Counted from the first letter of the stretch, positions 34,923-44,707 are shown. The stretch: 64,000 nucleotides of DNA from JANMES01 sp038329865 (GCA_038329865.1 JBBQNK010000018.1:21513-85512); one strand, 5' to 3'. The notes: a model not told the origin generated them from the letters alone. Numbers and translations are program-made.

Positions 34923-37618
34923 TTATTTTTCGGCGAACTGCAGCTTTGAAGCCGGTTCAAATTGCACGACAATTGAGCCGGCGAGCGGCCCGGCGGTGAC
35001 CGTTGCTTCGCCTGTACGCCGGCCCTGGTCGTCGAGCTTGAACGCTTTCAAACCCGCCAAACCCGGCAGCGTGACTGTCACGATGCCTGCGGTGGGCGAA
35101 GGGTTCGACAGAACGTAACCATTGGCGGTTTTTTCGACGTACGCCAATCCCGGCTCGCTCCGTTCGATCGACGCCGCGCCGGACTTCAGAGATTTACCGC
35201 CGCCCAGATACATCGCACGAACGACCTCGCCGTCCATGGTGACCAGCGCCTGCTGCGCATCAGTCTCGATCGCGCCGGCCTTATAAGTGCCGGGGCGGTA
35301 AGCGGCGAAGCAGAAATCTGTACCTTTAGCCGTCTGAATTTTCAGCAGGCCGTAACCAATATCGAGCCCGCGTTCCTGCGTGACGGATTTGACGTACCCG
35401 TCCTTTTCGCCGAGATGTCGACGACGTTGCCGAAGAGCGTGTTGCTTCCCTGGCGACGTTCGAAGATCGCGGGGACTTTTTCGTCTCTCACATTTTTGTC
35501 GTCGCCGCTGTAGTGGTAGTAGCCGTCACCGATGACGACCTCCGTGCTGTCGCCCGCAGCGGCGAGTAGTTTTACCGGCTGATCCTTATGCACCACGCTG
35601 ACCTGCCACGCATCTTTGACCGTGGCGTGGCGGACATTGTCGCTCAGCGCCAGCGCGTTGTAGCCGGCCGGCACGGGTTCAGGAAACGAGTACGCTTCGA
35701 GCGGCAGGTCGGTCGAGAGCTTGCCGCGAAGATGCCACGTGAGATCGTACTTGTGCGATTCCATGGAGAACGCGCCGAACAAATCGGCGACGTAATTCGG
35801 AGTGACGAACAGCGCACGATCCTGCATCACGCCGGGATACGTGGTGTCGGATGACCCACGCTCAATGCCCATCGTCGAAGCGGGGCCGAAAACCAGTTGC
35901 TTGGCGTCGGGATCGGGAAGCTGCTTGGAAAATTTATAGCGATTTCCCGCGTAAATCTGCGGGGATTCATCGACGGTGAGCGTCGCGTGGCCGGGCGTGG
36001 TCCAGTACCACTTGACGTCCAGGTCGGCGCCGTATGGGAAGATCACGCCGGGGTCGGGGATGATGACATCGCCCAGCGCGTAGAGATCGATCGAGAGTTT
36101 ATCGGGATGGCCGTGCGATCGGCTCAGCCCGTACTGCATGAGCAGGCTGATCGGCGACTTGGGCGCGTCGAGCCGCAATATGCCGTACCCAACGTCGGTG
36201 AAGTTGACGCCTTCGGAATTGGTGATCGGCGCTTTGGCGTCGAGATCGGCATCGAACAGCACCGACGGCGGGCCGTAGTGCACGCTCATTTGCAGCGAGA
36301 GGTGTTTGCGCGTCACCGGCGCGAGAAAGCGCGGATCGCGGTAGTGCAGGTACGCGTACTCGTATGCGCGCGGGCCGTCATCATTCCAGGTTTCTTCGGG
36401 AATGATGGACGATCGGCCGGAGTCGTGCGTTGAGGGGAACGTGAGATCCGGATAAGTGAACATGATTTCGGCATTGAACAACTGCTTGAGAATGCCGTTG
36501 TCATATTTGTACATGTCCACGCCGTGGTGCCACAGTGTTTCGGCGTCATCGACAAGCGCGACCGAGGCCATGTTCTGATACCCCATCGCGCCTTCGTTCC
36601 ACATTCCGTCGGGGCTGATGCATTTCTGCGAGAAGTGAATTCCGAAAACGCCGCCGTGCGGCTTTTCCTTGGTGCCGCCTTTGCCGTACAGGCCCAGGTC
36701 GATCATCCGCTGGTCCTCGGTCGCGTAGCCCGCCATCAACACGCCGGCATTGCAGATGACCGAGCGATTGTGCGACTGATCGAGATACGACTCCGGTCCG
36801 ATCACATCGGCAACGAATTCGTTGGTAACTCCTGCGAACAGATCATCGCGGACGGCTTTGCGCTCGTCGTCGGTCCAGCCGGGAAGGTTGTAGATCAGGT
36901 CGTAACCGAACGCCGCCTCGATGAGCCAGAAACCGTCCTCCAGAAACTGCCCGGTGAGTCGGCCGTCAAAGGCGCTGCGATACGCTTTCTCGGTCCAGGG
37001 CGCATCTTTGAACAGCGGATGGCCCCAGTACGGGTAGCCGTGGGCGAAGGCGAGCAGCATCTTTTTGGCAAAATCGCCGTATTTGGCGTCGCCGGTGAGC
37101 GCGTAAAGCGTGCCGAGACTGGCGATATCTGAAACATTGTTTTCGTTGGTGCGATAGAGCCTCAATGCCTTATTGCTTTTGAACGGCTCGAGATCGCCGG
37201 GGAAGATCCAGTTGCCGTCGGCGTCTTTCTGCGGCTCGGCGATATTCAGGGGCTGGATAATGCGCGCGTCCATCTTGGTCTGGAGCTTGGCGAATTCTTC
37301 CTGCATCACCTTGTTGGTCTTGAGCAGTTCCTTGTAATGAGCAATGTCTTGCTGATCCCAGAGCGTAGAGGGATGGCCTTGCGCCATACGCGGCTCGCCG
37401 AAGGTTTTGACCGGATCCTTCGACGGCGTGGAGGAAGTCGGCGCGATATTCGCGGGGAAGACCTTGGCGTCGTAGCCTTCGACTGCCTTGGGCGGCACAA
37501 ACGCCGGTGGTCGGACAGCCGGGGGTCTTACGGGCTTGGTCGCAGGCTGCGTGGCTTGGCCGGAAGCGATGGAAGCGGCGGCGAGCATCGCCGCAGCGAC
37601 AGTGGACAGATATCGCAT
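34923..37618 (-). pseudogene. Heparinase II/III-type polysaccharide lyase, frameshifted
   Basis: The intact frame runs from ATG 37618 (signal peptide MRYLSTVAAAMLAAASIASG) to a stop at 35342 (758 codons); the last 22 of these codons lie past the frameshift and are out of register. Family features include WNEGAMGYQNMA, LIEAAFGYDLIYNLPGW, SHNRSVICNAG and the heparinase signature SHGHPDKLSIDLYALGD. At about 35403-35407, GCGAAAAGGAC needs one more base: with it, the frame continues through KDGYVKSVTQERGLDIGYG to the stop at 34923, giving about 898 residues with a complete C-terminal beta domain. Either a sequencing or assembly error in a run of A, or a true lesion. A truncated enzyme might still be exported. 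The lyase would degrade an acidic polysaccharide outside the cytoplasm; the substrate is unknown. Confidence 0.8.
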
Positions 37619-38002
37619 GGTTTTTCCTAAATTTTTTGGAGAAACGAGAGTACCTGAGCATTCTACCCCCTTATCCCCGCTTCCGTTGCTCGAAATGAAC
37701 CTTTTTGCGCCACCCAGAGGCCGGTTTCAACCTGTTGCGACTGGCGATTATTGCCCTTCTCCGCAATTTCCTTTCCGTTCTGAGGAAGCTAGAATCAATT
37801 TAACAATTCGGCCGATAAGGAAAGGGTAGAATGCAACACCCGAATGCGCTCTAACCGGCGGTGCAGGCGATATTAACGTAAATTCCTACGGTTGCCCGCC
37901 CGAGGGTGGGGTATCAAGCAAATGCCTGCACCCGCTTGATTTTACGCCGCTAACTTACGATGCTTTTCGGTTCGACTTTGAAGATTGGGAGTGGCTGCCA
38001 AC
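37619..38002 (+). other. 384-base gap before sucA with a possible structured leader
   Basis: This stretch holds the divergent promoters of the lyase and of sucA. TAGAAT at 37827-37832 is a possible -10 box for sucA, with no good -35. From 37860 to 37944 there is strong RNA-structure potential, described in the next entry. I see no gene in it. Confidence 0.6.
37860..37944 (+). promoter_or_regulatory. Two mutually exclusive hairpins in the sucA leader
   Basis: GGTGCAGGC (37860-37868) pairs perfectly with GCCTGCACC (37924-37932), enclosing a G/C hairpin (CCCGCC 37895-37900, tetraloop CGAG, GGTGGG 37905-37910). Alternatively ATCAAGC (37913-37919) pairs with GCTTGAT (37934-37940), which swallows the GCCTGCACC strand and is followed by TTTTA. 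This anti-terminator/terminator-like choice is the classic layout of an attenuator or riboswitch. I do not recognise a known family. The start codon of sucA is 60 bases downstream. Confidence 0.45.
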
Positions 38003-40882
38003 ATGGCCTTTTTCGACTTTGTGAATCGCGCCAACGCGGACTACATCGAACGTCAATACGAGCAGTACAAGAAGGACCCGCGCTCGGTGGATGAAAACTG
38101 GCAGGCGTTCTTCGCCGGTTTCGACACGGGATACTCCAAATCCGTAGGCCCCGTACGCCAGGAAACCTCCGACGGCGAGCTTGCGCACGTAGGAATCTAC
38201 AACCTCGTTCACTCCTACCGTGAGCTCGGCCATTACATCGCCAAGATCGATCCCCTCGGTCACGACCGCGCCAATCATCCCCTGCTCGACCTGTCGCAGT
38301 TCGGGATGTCGATGGCGGATCTCGACCGCAAAGTCGGGCCCGGCAATTTTGAAGGCCAAACCGACGGCACGCTCCGCGACCTGATTGAAAAACTCCGCAC
38401 CACCTACTGCCAATCGCTCGGCGTGGAATTCCAGGACATTTCCGACAAGTCCCAGCGCGACTGGCTTACCAGCCGGATGGAGCCGATCCTCAATAAACCC
38501 GCGTTTTCGCCCGAGGAACGCAAGGAAATCCTCTACCAGCTTTGCGCGGCCCAGGGATTCGAAGAATTCCTCGCCACCAAGTTCGTCGGCGCGAAACGCT
38601 TCGGGCTCGAAGGCGCCGAATCGTTTATCCCGCTGATGAACACCATCGTCGATGACGGCGCGGTGCTCGGCATGGAAGAGGCGGTCGTTGGCATGGCGCA
38701 CCGGGGGCGGCTTAACACGCTCGCCCATGTGCTGAACAAGCCGTACGAGCAGATCATGGCCGAGTTCCTCGGCACGATTCAGCGCGACGAAGAAGAAGGC
38801 GACGGCGACGTCAAATACCACCTCGGCTACAGCCAGGATCGCAAGACCACCAGCGAGAAGATGATTCACCTGGCGATGAGCTTCAACCCCAGCCACCTGG
38901 AGCTGGTGAACCCCGTCGTCGAAGGAATCGTTCGCGCCAAGCAGTACCACCGCAACGACAACAACCGCACGAAAGTCTGCCCGATCCTGATCCACGGCGA
39001 CGCGAGCATCTGCGGCCAGGGCATCGTGCAGGAAACGCTGGCGCTCTCCGAAATGCCGTACTGGCGCACCGGCGGGACGATTCACATCATCATCAACAAC
39101 CAGATCGGCTTCACCACGATGCCGAAGCAAGGCCGCTTCACGCCGTACCCGACGGACGTGATCAAGATGATTCAGGCCCCGATCTTCCACGTGAACGGCG
39201 ACGACCCCGAAGCCTGCGTGCACGCCGGGCGGCTTGCGGTCGCGTTCCGCCAGCAGTTCCACTGCGACGTGATGATCGACCTCTGGAGCTACCGCCGCAA
39301 CGGCCATAATGAAGCCGACGAGCCGTCGTTCACCCAGCCGCTGATGTACAAGGAGATCGACAAGCACGCGCGCATCCGCGAGATGTACGCGGCCAAACTG
39401 ATCGAGGACAAGGTTCTCACGCAGGAAGAATTCGACGCGATGAAAGCCGCCGCCAAAGTGCGGATGGAAAAGGCGCTGGTCATCGCCAGCGAAACCAAAC
39501 CTCGCCAGGCGATGAAGATGCTCGGCGGCGTGTGGAAAGGCATGAGCCGCGCCGGCGCCGACTGGTCCGCCAAGACGTCGGTACCCGCGGAAACGCTTCA
39601 GGTGATCTCCGAGCGGTGCGTCGAGCTGCCCGCCGGGTTCACGCCGCATCCGAAGCTGGTGAAGATCCTGCAAAACCGCGCCGACATGGGCGCCGGCAAG
39701 GCGCCGATCGACTGGGCGGGTGCCGAAATGATGGCGCTCGGATCGTTGCTCGTCGAAGGCACGCCGATCCGATTCGTCGGCCAGGACGTGCAGCGTGGCA
39801 CGTTCGGCCACCGCCACGCCTGCCTGCACGATTACACCAACGGCGGTAAGTACTACCCGCTGGCGAACATCACGCCGACGCAGGCGCCGGTGATCATCGT
39901 GAACACGATGCTCTCCGAGCTCGCTGTGCTAGGTTTCGAATACGGCTTCAGCAGCGCCGACCCGCGCAACCTGGTGATTTGGGAAGCGCAGTTCGGCGAT
40001 TTCGTCAACGGCGCACAGGCGATCATCGACCAGTTCATCGCCGCCGCCGAGAGCAAGTGGGGCAAGATGACCGGCCTGGTCATGCTCCTTCCGCACGGCT
40101 ACGAAGGCCAAGGTCCCGAGCACTCCAACGCGTATCTTGAGCGTTGGCTGTCGCTGTGTGCCGAGAACAACATGCAGGTTTGCTACCCGTCGTTGCCGAG
40201 CCAGTATTTCCACATGCTTCGCCGGCAGATGGTGCGGAAATTCCGCAAGCCGCTGATCGTGATGATGCCCAAGTCGCTGCTCCGTGTCGGCCAGCCCGGC
40301 TCGGCTTCGCAATTGTCGGAACTGACCGACGGAGAATTCCAATTGGTCATCGACGACCCCAGCCAGCCCGATCGCGACGCGGTTAAGCGACTGCTCTTCT
40401 GCAGCGGCAAAATTTACTTCGCGCTCGCACAGGCCCGCGACAAAGAAGCGATGAAGGACACCGCCATCGTGCGCGTCGAGCAGTTGTATCCGTATCCGAA
40501 GAAGGAAATTCAGGCGATTTTAAGCAAGTACCGCGAGGCCCGCGAGATCGGCTGGGTCCAGGAAGAATCCGCTAATCGCGGCGCCTGGGCGTACATCGCA
40601 CCGCGCCTGCGCGAGCTGCTGCGCGACACCGCCGTGCTCACGTACCACGGCCGCGACGAGTCAGCCAGCCCGGCAACAGGGTCGATGAAGATTCATACGA
40701 TCGAAGAAAAGGAAATCATCGCCCACGCGCTGGACATTCAGCCCAGGGCGGAGGAAGGCGGTCCACCGCAAGCCTCAATGCCAGTAAATGCACCCACGCC
40801 GGCTCCGGTTAAGTCCGCCGCCACCGACGCCTCGCCGAAGCAGCCAGCTACCGTTTCTTCGCCGAAGCAAAACAAAGATTAA
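38003..40882 (+). CDS. sucA: 2-oxoglutarate dehydrogenase E1 component
   Basis: A 959-residue thiamine diphosphate enzyme, the first subunit of the TCA-cycle 2-oxoglutarate dehydrogenase complex. The N-terminal E2-binding peptide (FDFVNRANADYIERQYEQYK), the VVGMAHRGRLNTLAHVLNKP block, the ThDP/Mg motif GDASICGQGIVQETL...NNQIGFTT, and the transketolase-like GTFGHRHACLHDYTNGGKY and LLPHGYEGQGPEHSNAYLER blocks are all intact. The start is ATG 38003; a TTG at 37985 is also in frame. The extreme C-terminus (after about 910) is an Ala/Pro/Lys-rich tail not usual in the family. The E2 gene follows after 100 bases. Confidence 0.96.
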   Translation: MAFFDFVNRANADYIERQYEQYKKDPRSVDENWQAFFAGFDTGYSKSVGPVRQETSDGELAHVGIYNLVHSYRELGHYIAKIDPLGHDRANHPLLDLSQFGMSMADLDRKVGPGNFEGQTDGTLRDLIEKLRTTYCQSLGVEFQDISDKSQRDWLTSRMEPILNKPAFSPEERKEILYQLCAAQGFEEFLATKFVGAKRFGLEGAESFIPLMNTIVDDGAVLGMEEAVVGMAHRGRLNTLAHVLNKPYEQIMAEFLGTIQRDEEEGDGDVKYHLGYSQDRKTTSEKMIHLAMSFNPSHLELVNPVVEGIVRAKQYHRNDNNRTKVCPILIHGDASICGQGIVQETLALSEMPYWRTGGTIHIIINNQIGFTTMPKQGRFTPYPTDVIKMIQAPIFHVNGDDPEACVHAGRLAVAFRQQFHCDVMIDLWSYRRNGHNEADEPSFTQPLMYKEIDKHARIREMYAAKLIEDKVLTQEEFDAMKAAAKVRMEKALVIASETKPRQAMKMLGGVWKGMSRAGADWSAKTSVPAETLQVISERCVELPAGFTPHPKLVKILQNRADMGAGKAPIDWAGAEMMALGSLLVEGTPIRFVGQDVQRGTFGHRHACLHDYTNGGKYYPLANITPTQAPVIIVNTMLSELAVLGFEYGFSSADPRNLVIWEAQFGDFVNGAQAIIDQFIAAAESKWGKMTGLVMLLPHGYEGQGPEHSNAYLERWLSLCAENNMQVCYPSLPSQYFHMLRRQMVRKFRKPLIVMMPKSLLRVGQPGSASQLSELTDGEFQLVIDDPSQPDRDAVKRLLFCSGKIYFALAQARDKEAMKDTAIVRVEQLYPYPKKEIQAILSKYREAREIGWVQEESANRGAWAYIAPRLRELLRDTAVLTYHGRDESASPATGSMKIHTIEEKEIIAHALDIQPRAEEGGPPQASMPVNAPTPAPVKSAATDASPKQPATVSSPKQNKD

Positions 40883-40890
40883 GAGGAATT

Positions 40891-40918
40891 GCGGATTGCG
40901 GATTGCGGATTGCGGATT
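40891..40918. repeat. Four copies of the 7-base unit GCGGATT
   Basis: Four perfect tandem copies lie in the 100-base gap between sucA and sucB, where slippage could change spacing. The rest of the gap holds nothing recognisable. Confidence 0.9.
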
Positions 40919-40982
40919 AAATTGGCGCACTTGCGTCGCCTTTTAGTCCGAACTCGGCAATTCGAAATCTGAAATCAATATT

Positions 40983-42290
40983 ATGCCCACCAACGTAATC
41001 GTCCCCGGCATGGGTGAATCCGTGACTGAAGCCGTCCTGCTCCGCTGGCTCAAGAATGACGGCGACACCGTCGCCGTCGATGAGCCGCTCTGCGAGTTGG
41101 AAACCGACAAGGCCAACGTCGATCTCCCCGCCGTGACCGCAGGCGTGCTCCGCCACGCGAAGGCGGTCGGCGATACCGTGCACGTCGGCGAAACCATCGC
41201 GCGGATCGATGAAGGCGGCGCCAAAACTCAAGCTGCAAGTGCGGCAACCGCTCAAGCAGCAACAACGCAAGCAGCATCTTCCCCGGCCCGTCCCGCTTCA
41301 GCGGGACAGTCCGCTCCCCCAGAATCCAAGCCAGCACCCTCAAGCAAATCCGAAGACCTCTCCCCCGCCGTTCGCCGCGTGGTCGCTGAATCCGGCGTGG
41401 ATGCCTCGAAGATCAAAGGCACCGGCCCCGGCGGGCGGATTACCAAGCAGGATGCTGAAACGTACGCCGAGCCGAAGGGCAACGGCTCGCCGTCAGGCGG
41501 CACGAGCCAGCCGCTCCCTCCGCCGCCGGCGAAGCAGCCGTCCAGCGCCCCGGGTGTCGCCGCTGCCGGCGCAATGACCGGCTTCGACGCCGACGGCAAG
41601 AAGCGCGTTCCGATGAGCAAGATGCGACTCCGCATCGCTCAAACCCTCGTGCAGGCGCAGCAGACCGCCGCCATCCTCACCACGTTCAACGAAGTCGACC
41701 TGACCGAAGTGATGGCCATCCGCAGCCGGCTGAAAGAGAAATTCGAAAAGACCCACGGCATCGGCTTGGGCTTCATGAGCTTCTTCAGCCGCGCCGTCGC
41801 GCTGGGCCTGAAAGAATTTCCCCGCATCAACGCCGAAATCGACGGCGGCGATATCGTCTACAACGAGCACGTGCACCTTGGCATCGCCGTCAGCACCGAC
41901 CGCGGGCTGTCCGTGCCGGTCATGCGCAACGCCGAGACGCTCTCGTTCGCCAAGATCGAGACCGAAATCAAGCGACTCGCGCTGGCCGCCCGTGAAGGAA
42001 AGCTCGGCCTGAACGAACTTTCCGGCGGCACGTTCACCATCACCAACGGCGGCGTGTTCGGCAGCCTGCTCTCTACGCCAATCCTCAACCCGCCACAATC
42101 GGGCATTCTCGGCATGCACACGATCCAGAAGCGCCCGATGGCCATCGGCGATGAAATCAAGATTCGCCCGATGATGTACATCGCGCTGTCCTACGACCAC
42201 CGCGTCGTCGACGGCAAAGAATCCGTCAGCTTCCTCGTCCGCGTGAAGGAACTCCTGGAAGATCCGACACGGCTGATGCTGGAAGTATGA
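40983..42290 (+). CDS. sucB: Dihydrolipoyllysine-residue succinyltransferase, E2 component
   Basis: A 435-residue E2 subunit that passes the succinyl group from E1 to coenzyme A. Order: one lipoyl domain (2-75, lipoyl Lys43 in ETDKANVDLP), an Ala/Pro/Ser/Gln-rich linker (about 80-125), the E1/E3-binding domain (about 126-162, LSPAVRRVVAESGVDASKIK), a second linker, and the catalytic domain (about 205-435) with YDHRVVDGKE near residues 404-412 (catalytic His406). The first linker contains an 18-base palindrome in frame (see 41290). The E3 subunit is not in the window. Confidence 0.96.
   Translation: MPTNVIVPGMGESVTEAVLLRWLKNDGDTVAVDEPLCELETDKANVDLPAVTAGVLRHAKAVGDTVHVGETIARIDEGGAKTQAASAATAQAATTQAASSPARPASAGQSAPPESKPAPSSKSEDLSPAVRRVVAESGVDASKIKGTGPGGRITKQDAETYAEPKGNGSPSGGTSQPLPPPPAKQPSSAPGVAAAGAMTGFDADGKKRVPMSKMRLRIAQTLVQAQQTAAILTTFNEVDLTEVMAIRSRLKEKFEKTHGIGLGFMSFFSRAVALGLKEFPRINAEIDGGDIVYNEHVHLGIAVSTDRGLSVPVMRNAETLSFAKIETEIKRLALAAREGKLGLNELSGGTFTITNGGVFGSLLSTPILNPPQSGILGMHTIQKRPMAIGDEIKIRPMMYIALSYDHRVVDGKESVSFLVRVKELLEDPTRLMLEV
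41290..41307. repeat. In-frame palindrome inside the sucB linker
   Basis: GTCCCGCTTCAGCGGGAC encodes RPASAG in the flexible linker of the E2 protein. It differs by one base from the palindrome at 16805-16822 at the end of alr, which also encodes RPASAG. The element seems tolerated inside genes where the protein is disordered. Confidence 0.85.
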
Positions 42291-42349
42291 TTCTCGAATA
42301 ACTTCATTCGCGCGACTGTTGATTGGGTCTGTTCCAAGGGAGGAAGATC

Positions 42350-43675
42350 ATGTCTCGACTCGCGATTGTAATGGTATTGGCGCTGTGCACGGCTGTTTTC
42401 GCCCAGGCGACCAAACCCACGACCGTGCCTTCCAATCTACCGCAGTTGCTCTTAGATCTCGGCGATGACGAAGCCGCAACCCGCCAATCCGCCGCGACGG
42501 CCATCGCCGCAATCGGTCCCGTCGTTTTGCCCCAGCTTCAAAAGGCGATGGACGGCTCCCAAGACCCGGAAGTTCGCACAACGCTGCAAACCCTGATCGC
42601 CGATTTGGAACGGCAGGACAAATCAAAGCCCACCCTCATCTCGCTCCACGTGAAGGAGGGTTCTCCCAAGGCTGCCATCGAGGAACTGTCACAACAGTCG
42701 GGCGTGCCGATCGACGTTTGGCCGGAATGGGTCTGGCGTAACATAAGAACGAACGTCACGATCGACGCCGACAAACAACCGTTCTGGGTCGTGATGATGG
42801 ACGTCTGCTCTCAGGCAGGTCTGACTCCGCAGTACATGGGCGGCCGCAGCGGCAATCGCGTGACGCTTCAGGGGGCGAACCACGACAAAGCCGTTAAGCC
42901 GCCGATGGTCTTTCACGACGGCTATCTCTTCGTTCTGCAGAGCGCCCAACACTCACACACGATCGACTACGGCAGTTCCTGGGGCCGCGTAGATTCTTTC
43001 GCTATTTCCATCAAAGCGTTAATCGACCCGAAGTTGTTCGTGCTGCGCGGGCCGGACAGCCTGAATGTCACCGAGGCCGTTGACGAAAAAGGCAATTCGC
43101 TGAAGTCCGATGAAAAGTTCGAAGCGGAAAATCACGTTCGCGCCTCGTCGTGGGGCGCCACGTGGATGTGGGACCTCAACACGCAACTCAAGTACGTGCC
43201 CAACCAGGGAAAGCTACTCAAATCTTTCAAGGCCGTCGCTTCATTCGTTGTCGCCGAGAGTCAGGACACCTGGGAGCTTGATGTCACCAAACCCCTGCCG
43301 GCAACGCACGCATTCCCCAATGGAAAATACACCGTTCGGAGCTTCACCAAGCAAGGCGATCAATGCGTCATCGCGCTGGATGTGGATTTCTCAACAAAAA
43401 CAGTCGGCGCGCGCTCGGGCAATGACCCATACACTGATTACAATTCCATCCAATCCATGATCAAGGTCGTCGATCAGGAAGGCAAAGCCTACCAAAACCA
43501 GGGCGGCGGCGGTGGCGGTGGCATGGGACACGCTTCTTACACCTTCACTTATGCGCCGCGTGGCAGTCAAGATGCCGGCGCGCCGGGCGCGGCGGCTAAG
43601 ATCGTCTGGACCATTCCCACCTCGATCAAAAATGTAGAAGTGCCGGTCGAATTCAACGACCTTGAAATTCCTTAA
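42350..43675 (+). CDS. Exported protein with HEAT-like and secretin-N-like segments
   Basis: A 441-residue protein with a signal peptide (LAIVMVLALCTAVFAQA), then an ATKPTT stretch, a helical segment at about 30-85 (DDEAATRQSAATAIAAIG) with HEAT-like spacing, and a segment at about 95-165 (ISLHVKEGSPKAAIEELSQQ, WVVMMDVCSQAGL) that resembles the STN domain of secretins and TonB receptors. The remainder is beta-rich with a Gly-run (about 395). A GGGAGG ribosome site fixes the ATG at 42350. It lies 59 bases after sucB in the same direction. The family appears to be a planctomycete type of unknown function. Confidence 0.78.
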   Translation: MSRLAIVMVLALCTAVFAQATKPTTVPSNLPQLLLDLGDDEAATRQSAATAIAAIGPVVLPQLQKAMDGSQDPEVRTTLQTLIADLERQDKSKPTLISLHVKEGSPKAAIEELSQQSGVPIDVWPEWVWRNIRTNVTIDADKQPFWVVMMDVCSQAGLTPQYMGGRSGNRVTLQGANHDKAVKPPMVFHDGYLFVLQSAQHSHTIDYGSSWGRVDSFAISIKALIDPKLFVLRGPDSLNVTEAVDEKGNSLKSDEKFEAENHVRASSWGATWMWDLNTQLKYVPNQGKLLKSFKAVASFVVAESQDTWELDVTKPLPATHAFPNGKYTVRSFTKQGDQCVIALDVDFSTKTVGARSGNDPYTDYNSIQSMIKVVDQEGKAYQNQGGGGGGGMGHASYTFTYAPRGSQDAGAPGAAAKIVWTIPTSIKNVEVPVEFNDLEIP

Positions 43676-43735
43676 TTTCGCCGGCGCGATTGAGCCATCC
43701 GTCGCTGGGTCACGTCATCTGCTACAATACCCCCG

Positions 43736-44707
43736 ATGAGTGCGACTGAACCCACCGATGAAACATCGACCGTTTTCGATCCCGATGCGTTCCGCATGTC
43801 CATCGGCGATCACCTCGAAGAGCTCCGCTGGCGGATTATTCTCGCGATCATCGGCTTGGCCGTCATCGCCACCGTCTGCTTTTGCTTCGGCAATGATGTA
43901 CTGGTGATTTTCTGCCGGCCGCTGTTTGTGGCGCTGCAAAAGGCGCATCTCAACACGCAGCTGCACACCACCGAGCTCGATGAAGGATTCATCGTCTGGC
44001 TCAAGGTGAATCTAATCACCGCGGCCGTGCTGTCGGGGCCGTGGATGGTTTATCAAATCTGGCAATTCGTGGCGGCAGGGCTTTATCCGAACGAGCGGAA
44101 ATACGTCACCAAGTACATGCCCCTCAGCATCAGCCTGATGATTGCCGGCGTGGCGCTGGTTTATTTCGCCGTGCTACCGTGGACGTGTTCGTTTTTTCTC
44201 CTGTTCACCGCCAGCGTGCCGATGCCCAACTCGCAGGTGACGACGACGACGCGATACACACCGACAACGGTGCCGAGCCTGCAGGGCAACCCGCCCAATC
44301 CGGTCGAGGGAGAAATCTGGATCGATACCACGCAGGGGAAGATCAAGATATTCTTCGAAAACACAGTCCGCTCGATGACGTTCAACACCGATTCGCTGTT
44401 GGCGCCGAATATCTCACTGTCGGACTACATCGACATGGTAGTGGGCCTCGTGATCACCTTCGCGATTGCGTTCCAGATGCCGCTGGCGGTGCTGGCGCTG
44501 GCGCGGATCGGCATCATCGAGATCAAAACGCTGCGCAAGTCCCGGCGGTACGTTTATTTCAGCATGTCGATCCTCGCGGCCGTGCTCGCCCCGCACGACG
44601 TGGTGACGGCTCAGCTCGCGCTGATGTTTCCGCTGATTTTGCTTTTCGAGCTGGGCATCTGGCTGGCCGACCGAGCGGAAAAACGCGATCTTTTGGACGG
44701 CAATTGA
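43736..44707 (+). CDS. tatC: Sec-independent (twin-arginine) protein translocase subunit TatC
   Basis: A 323-residue inner-membrane protein, the receptor subunit of the Tat system that exports folded proteins. The N-terminal signature IGDHLEELRWRI, GLYPNERKY and the helical pattern fit TatC. It carries an extra extracytoplasmic loop of about 68 residues (about 161-228, from VPMPNSQ to ISLSDY) between the third and fourth helices; the usual bacterial protein is about 240-260 residues. TatA/B genes are not in the window. A pyrophosphatase gene follows. Confidence 0.93.
   Translation: MSATEPTDETSTVFDPDAFRMSIGDHLEELRWRIILAIIGLAVIATVCFCFGNDVLVIFCRPLFVALQKAHLNTQLHTTELDEGFIVWLKVNLITAAVLSGPWMVYQIWQFVAAGLYPNERKYVTKYMPLSISLMIAGVALVYFAVLPWTCSFFLLFTASVPMPNSQVTTTTRYTPTTVPSLQGNPPNPVEGEIWIDTTQGKIKIFFENTVRSMTFNTDSLLAPNISLSDYIDMVVGLVITFAIAFQMPLAVLALARIGIIEIKTLRKSRRYVYFSMSILAAVLAPHDVVTAQLALMFPLILLFELGIWLADRAEKRDLLDGN

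Noticed and set aside
35395..35415. Programmed -1 frameshift in the lyase gene
   Set aside because: The local sequence is not a proper slippery heptamer and I see no stimulatory hairpin; a simple one-base lesion or error fits better.
37955..39829. A 624-codon open frame on the minus strand across sucA
   Set aside because: It is antisense to a well-conserved enzyme, lacks any family motif and is Arg/His/Val-rich as expected for a GC-rich shadow frame.
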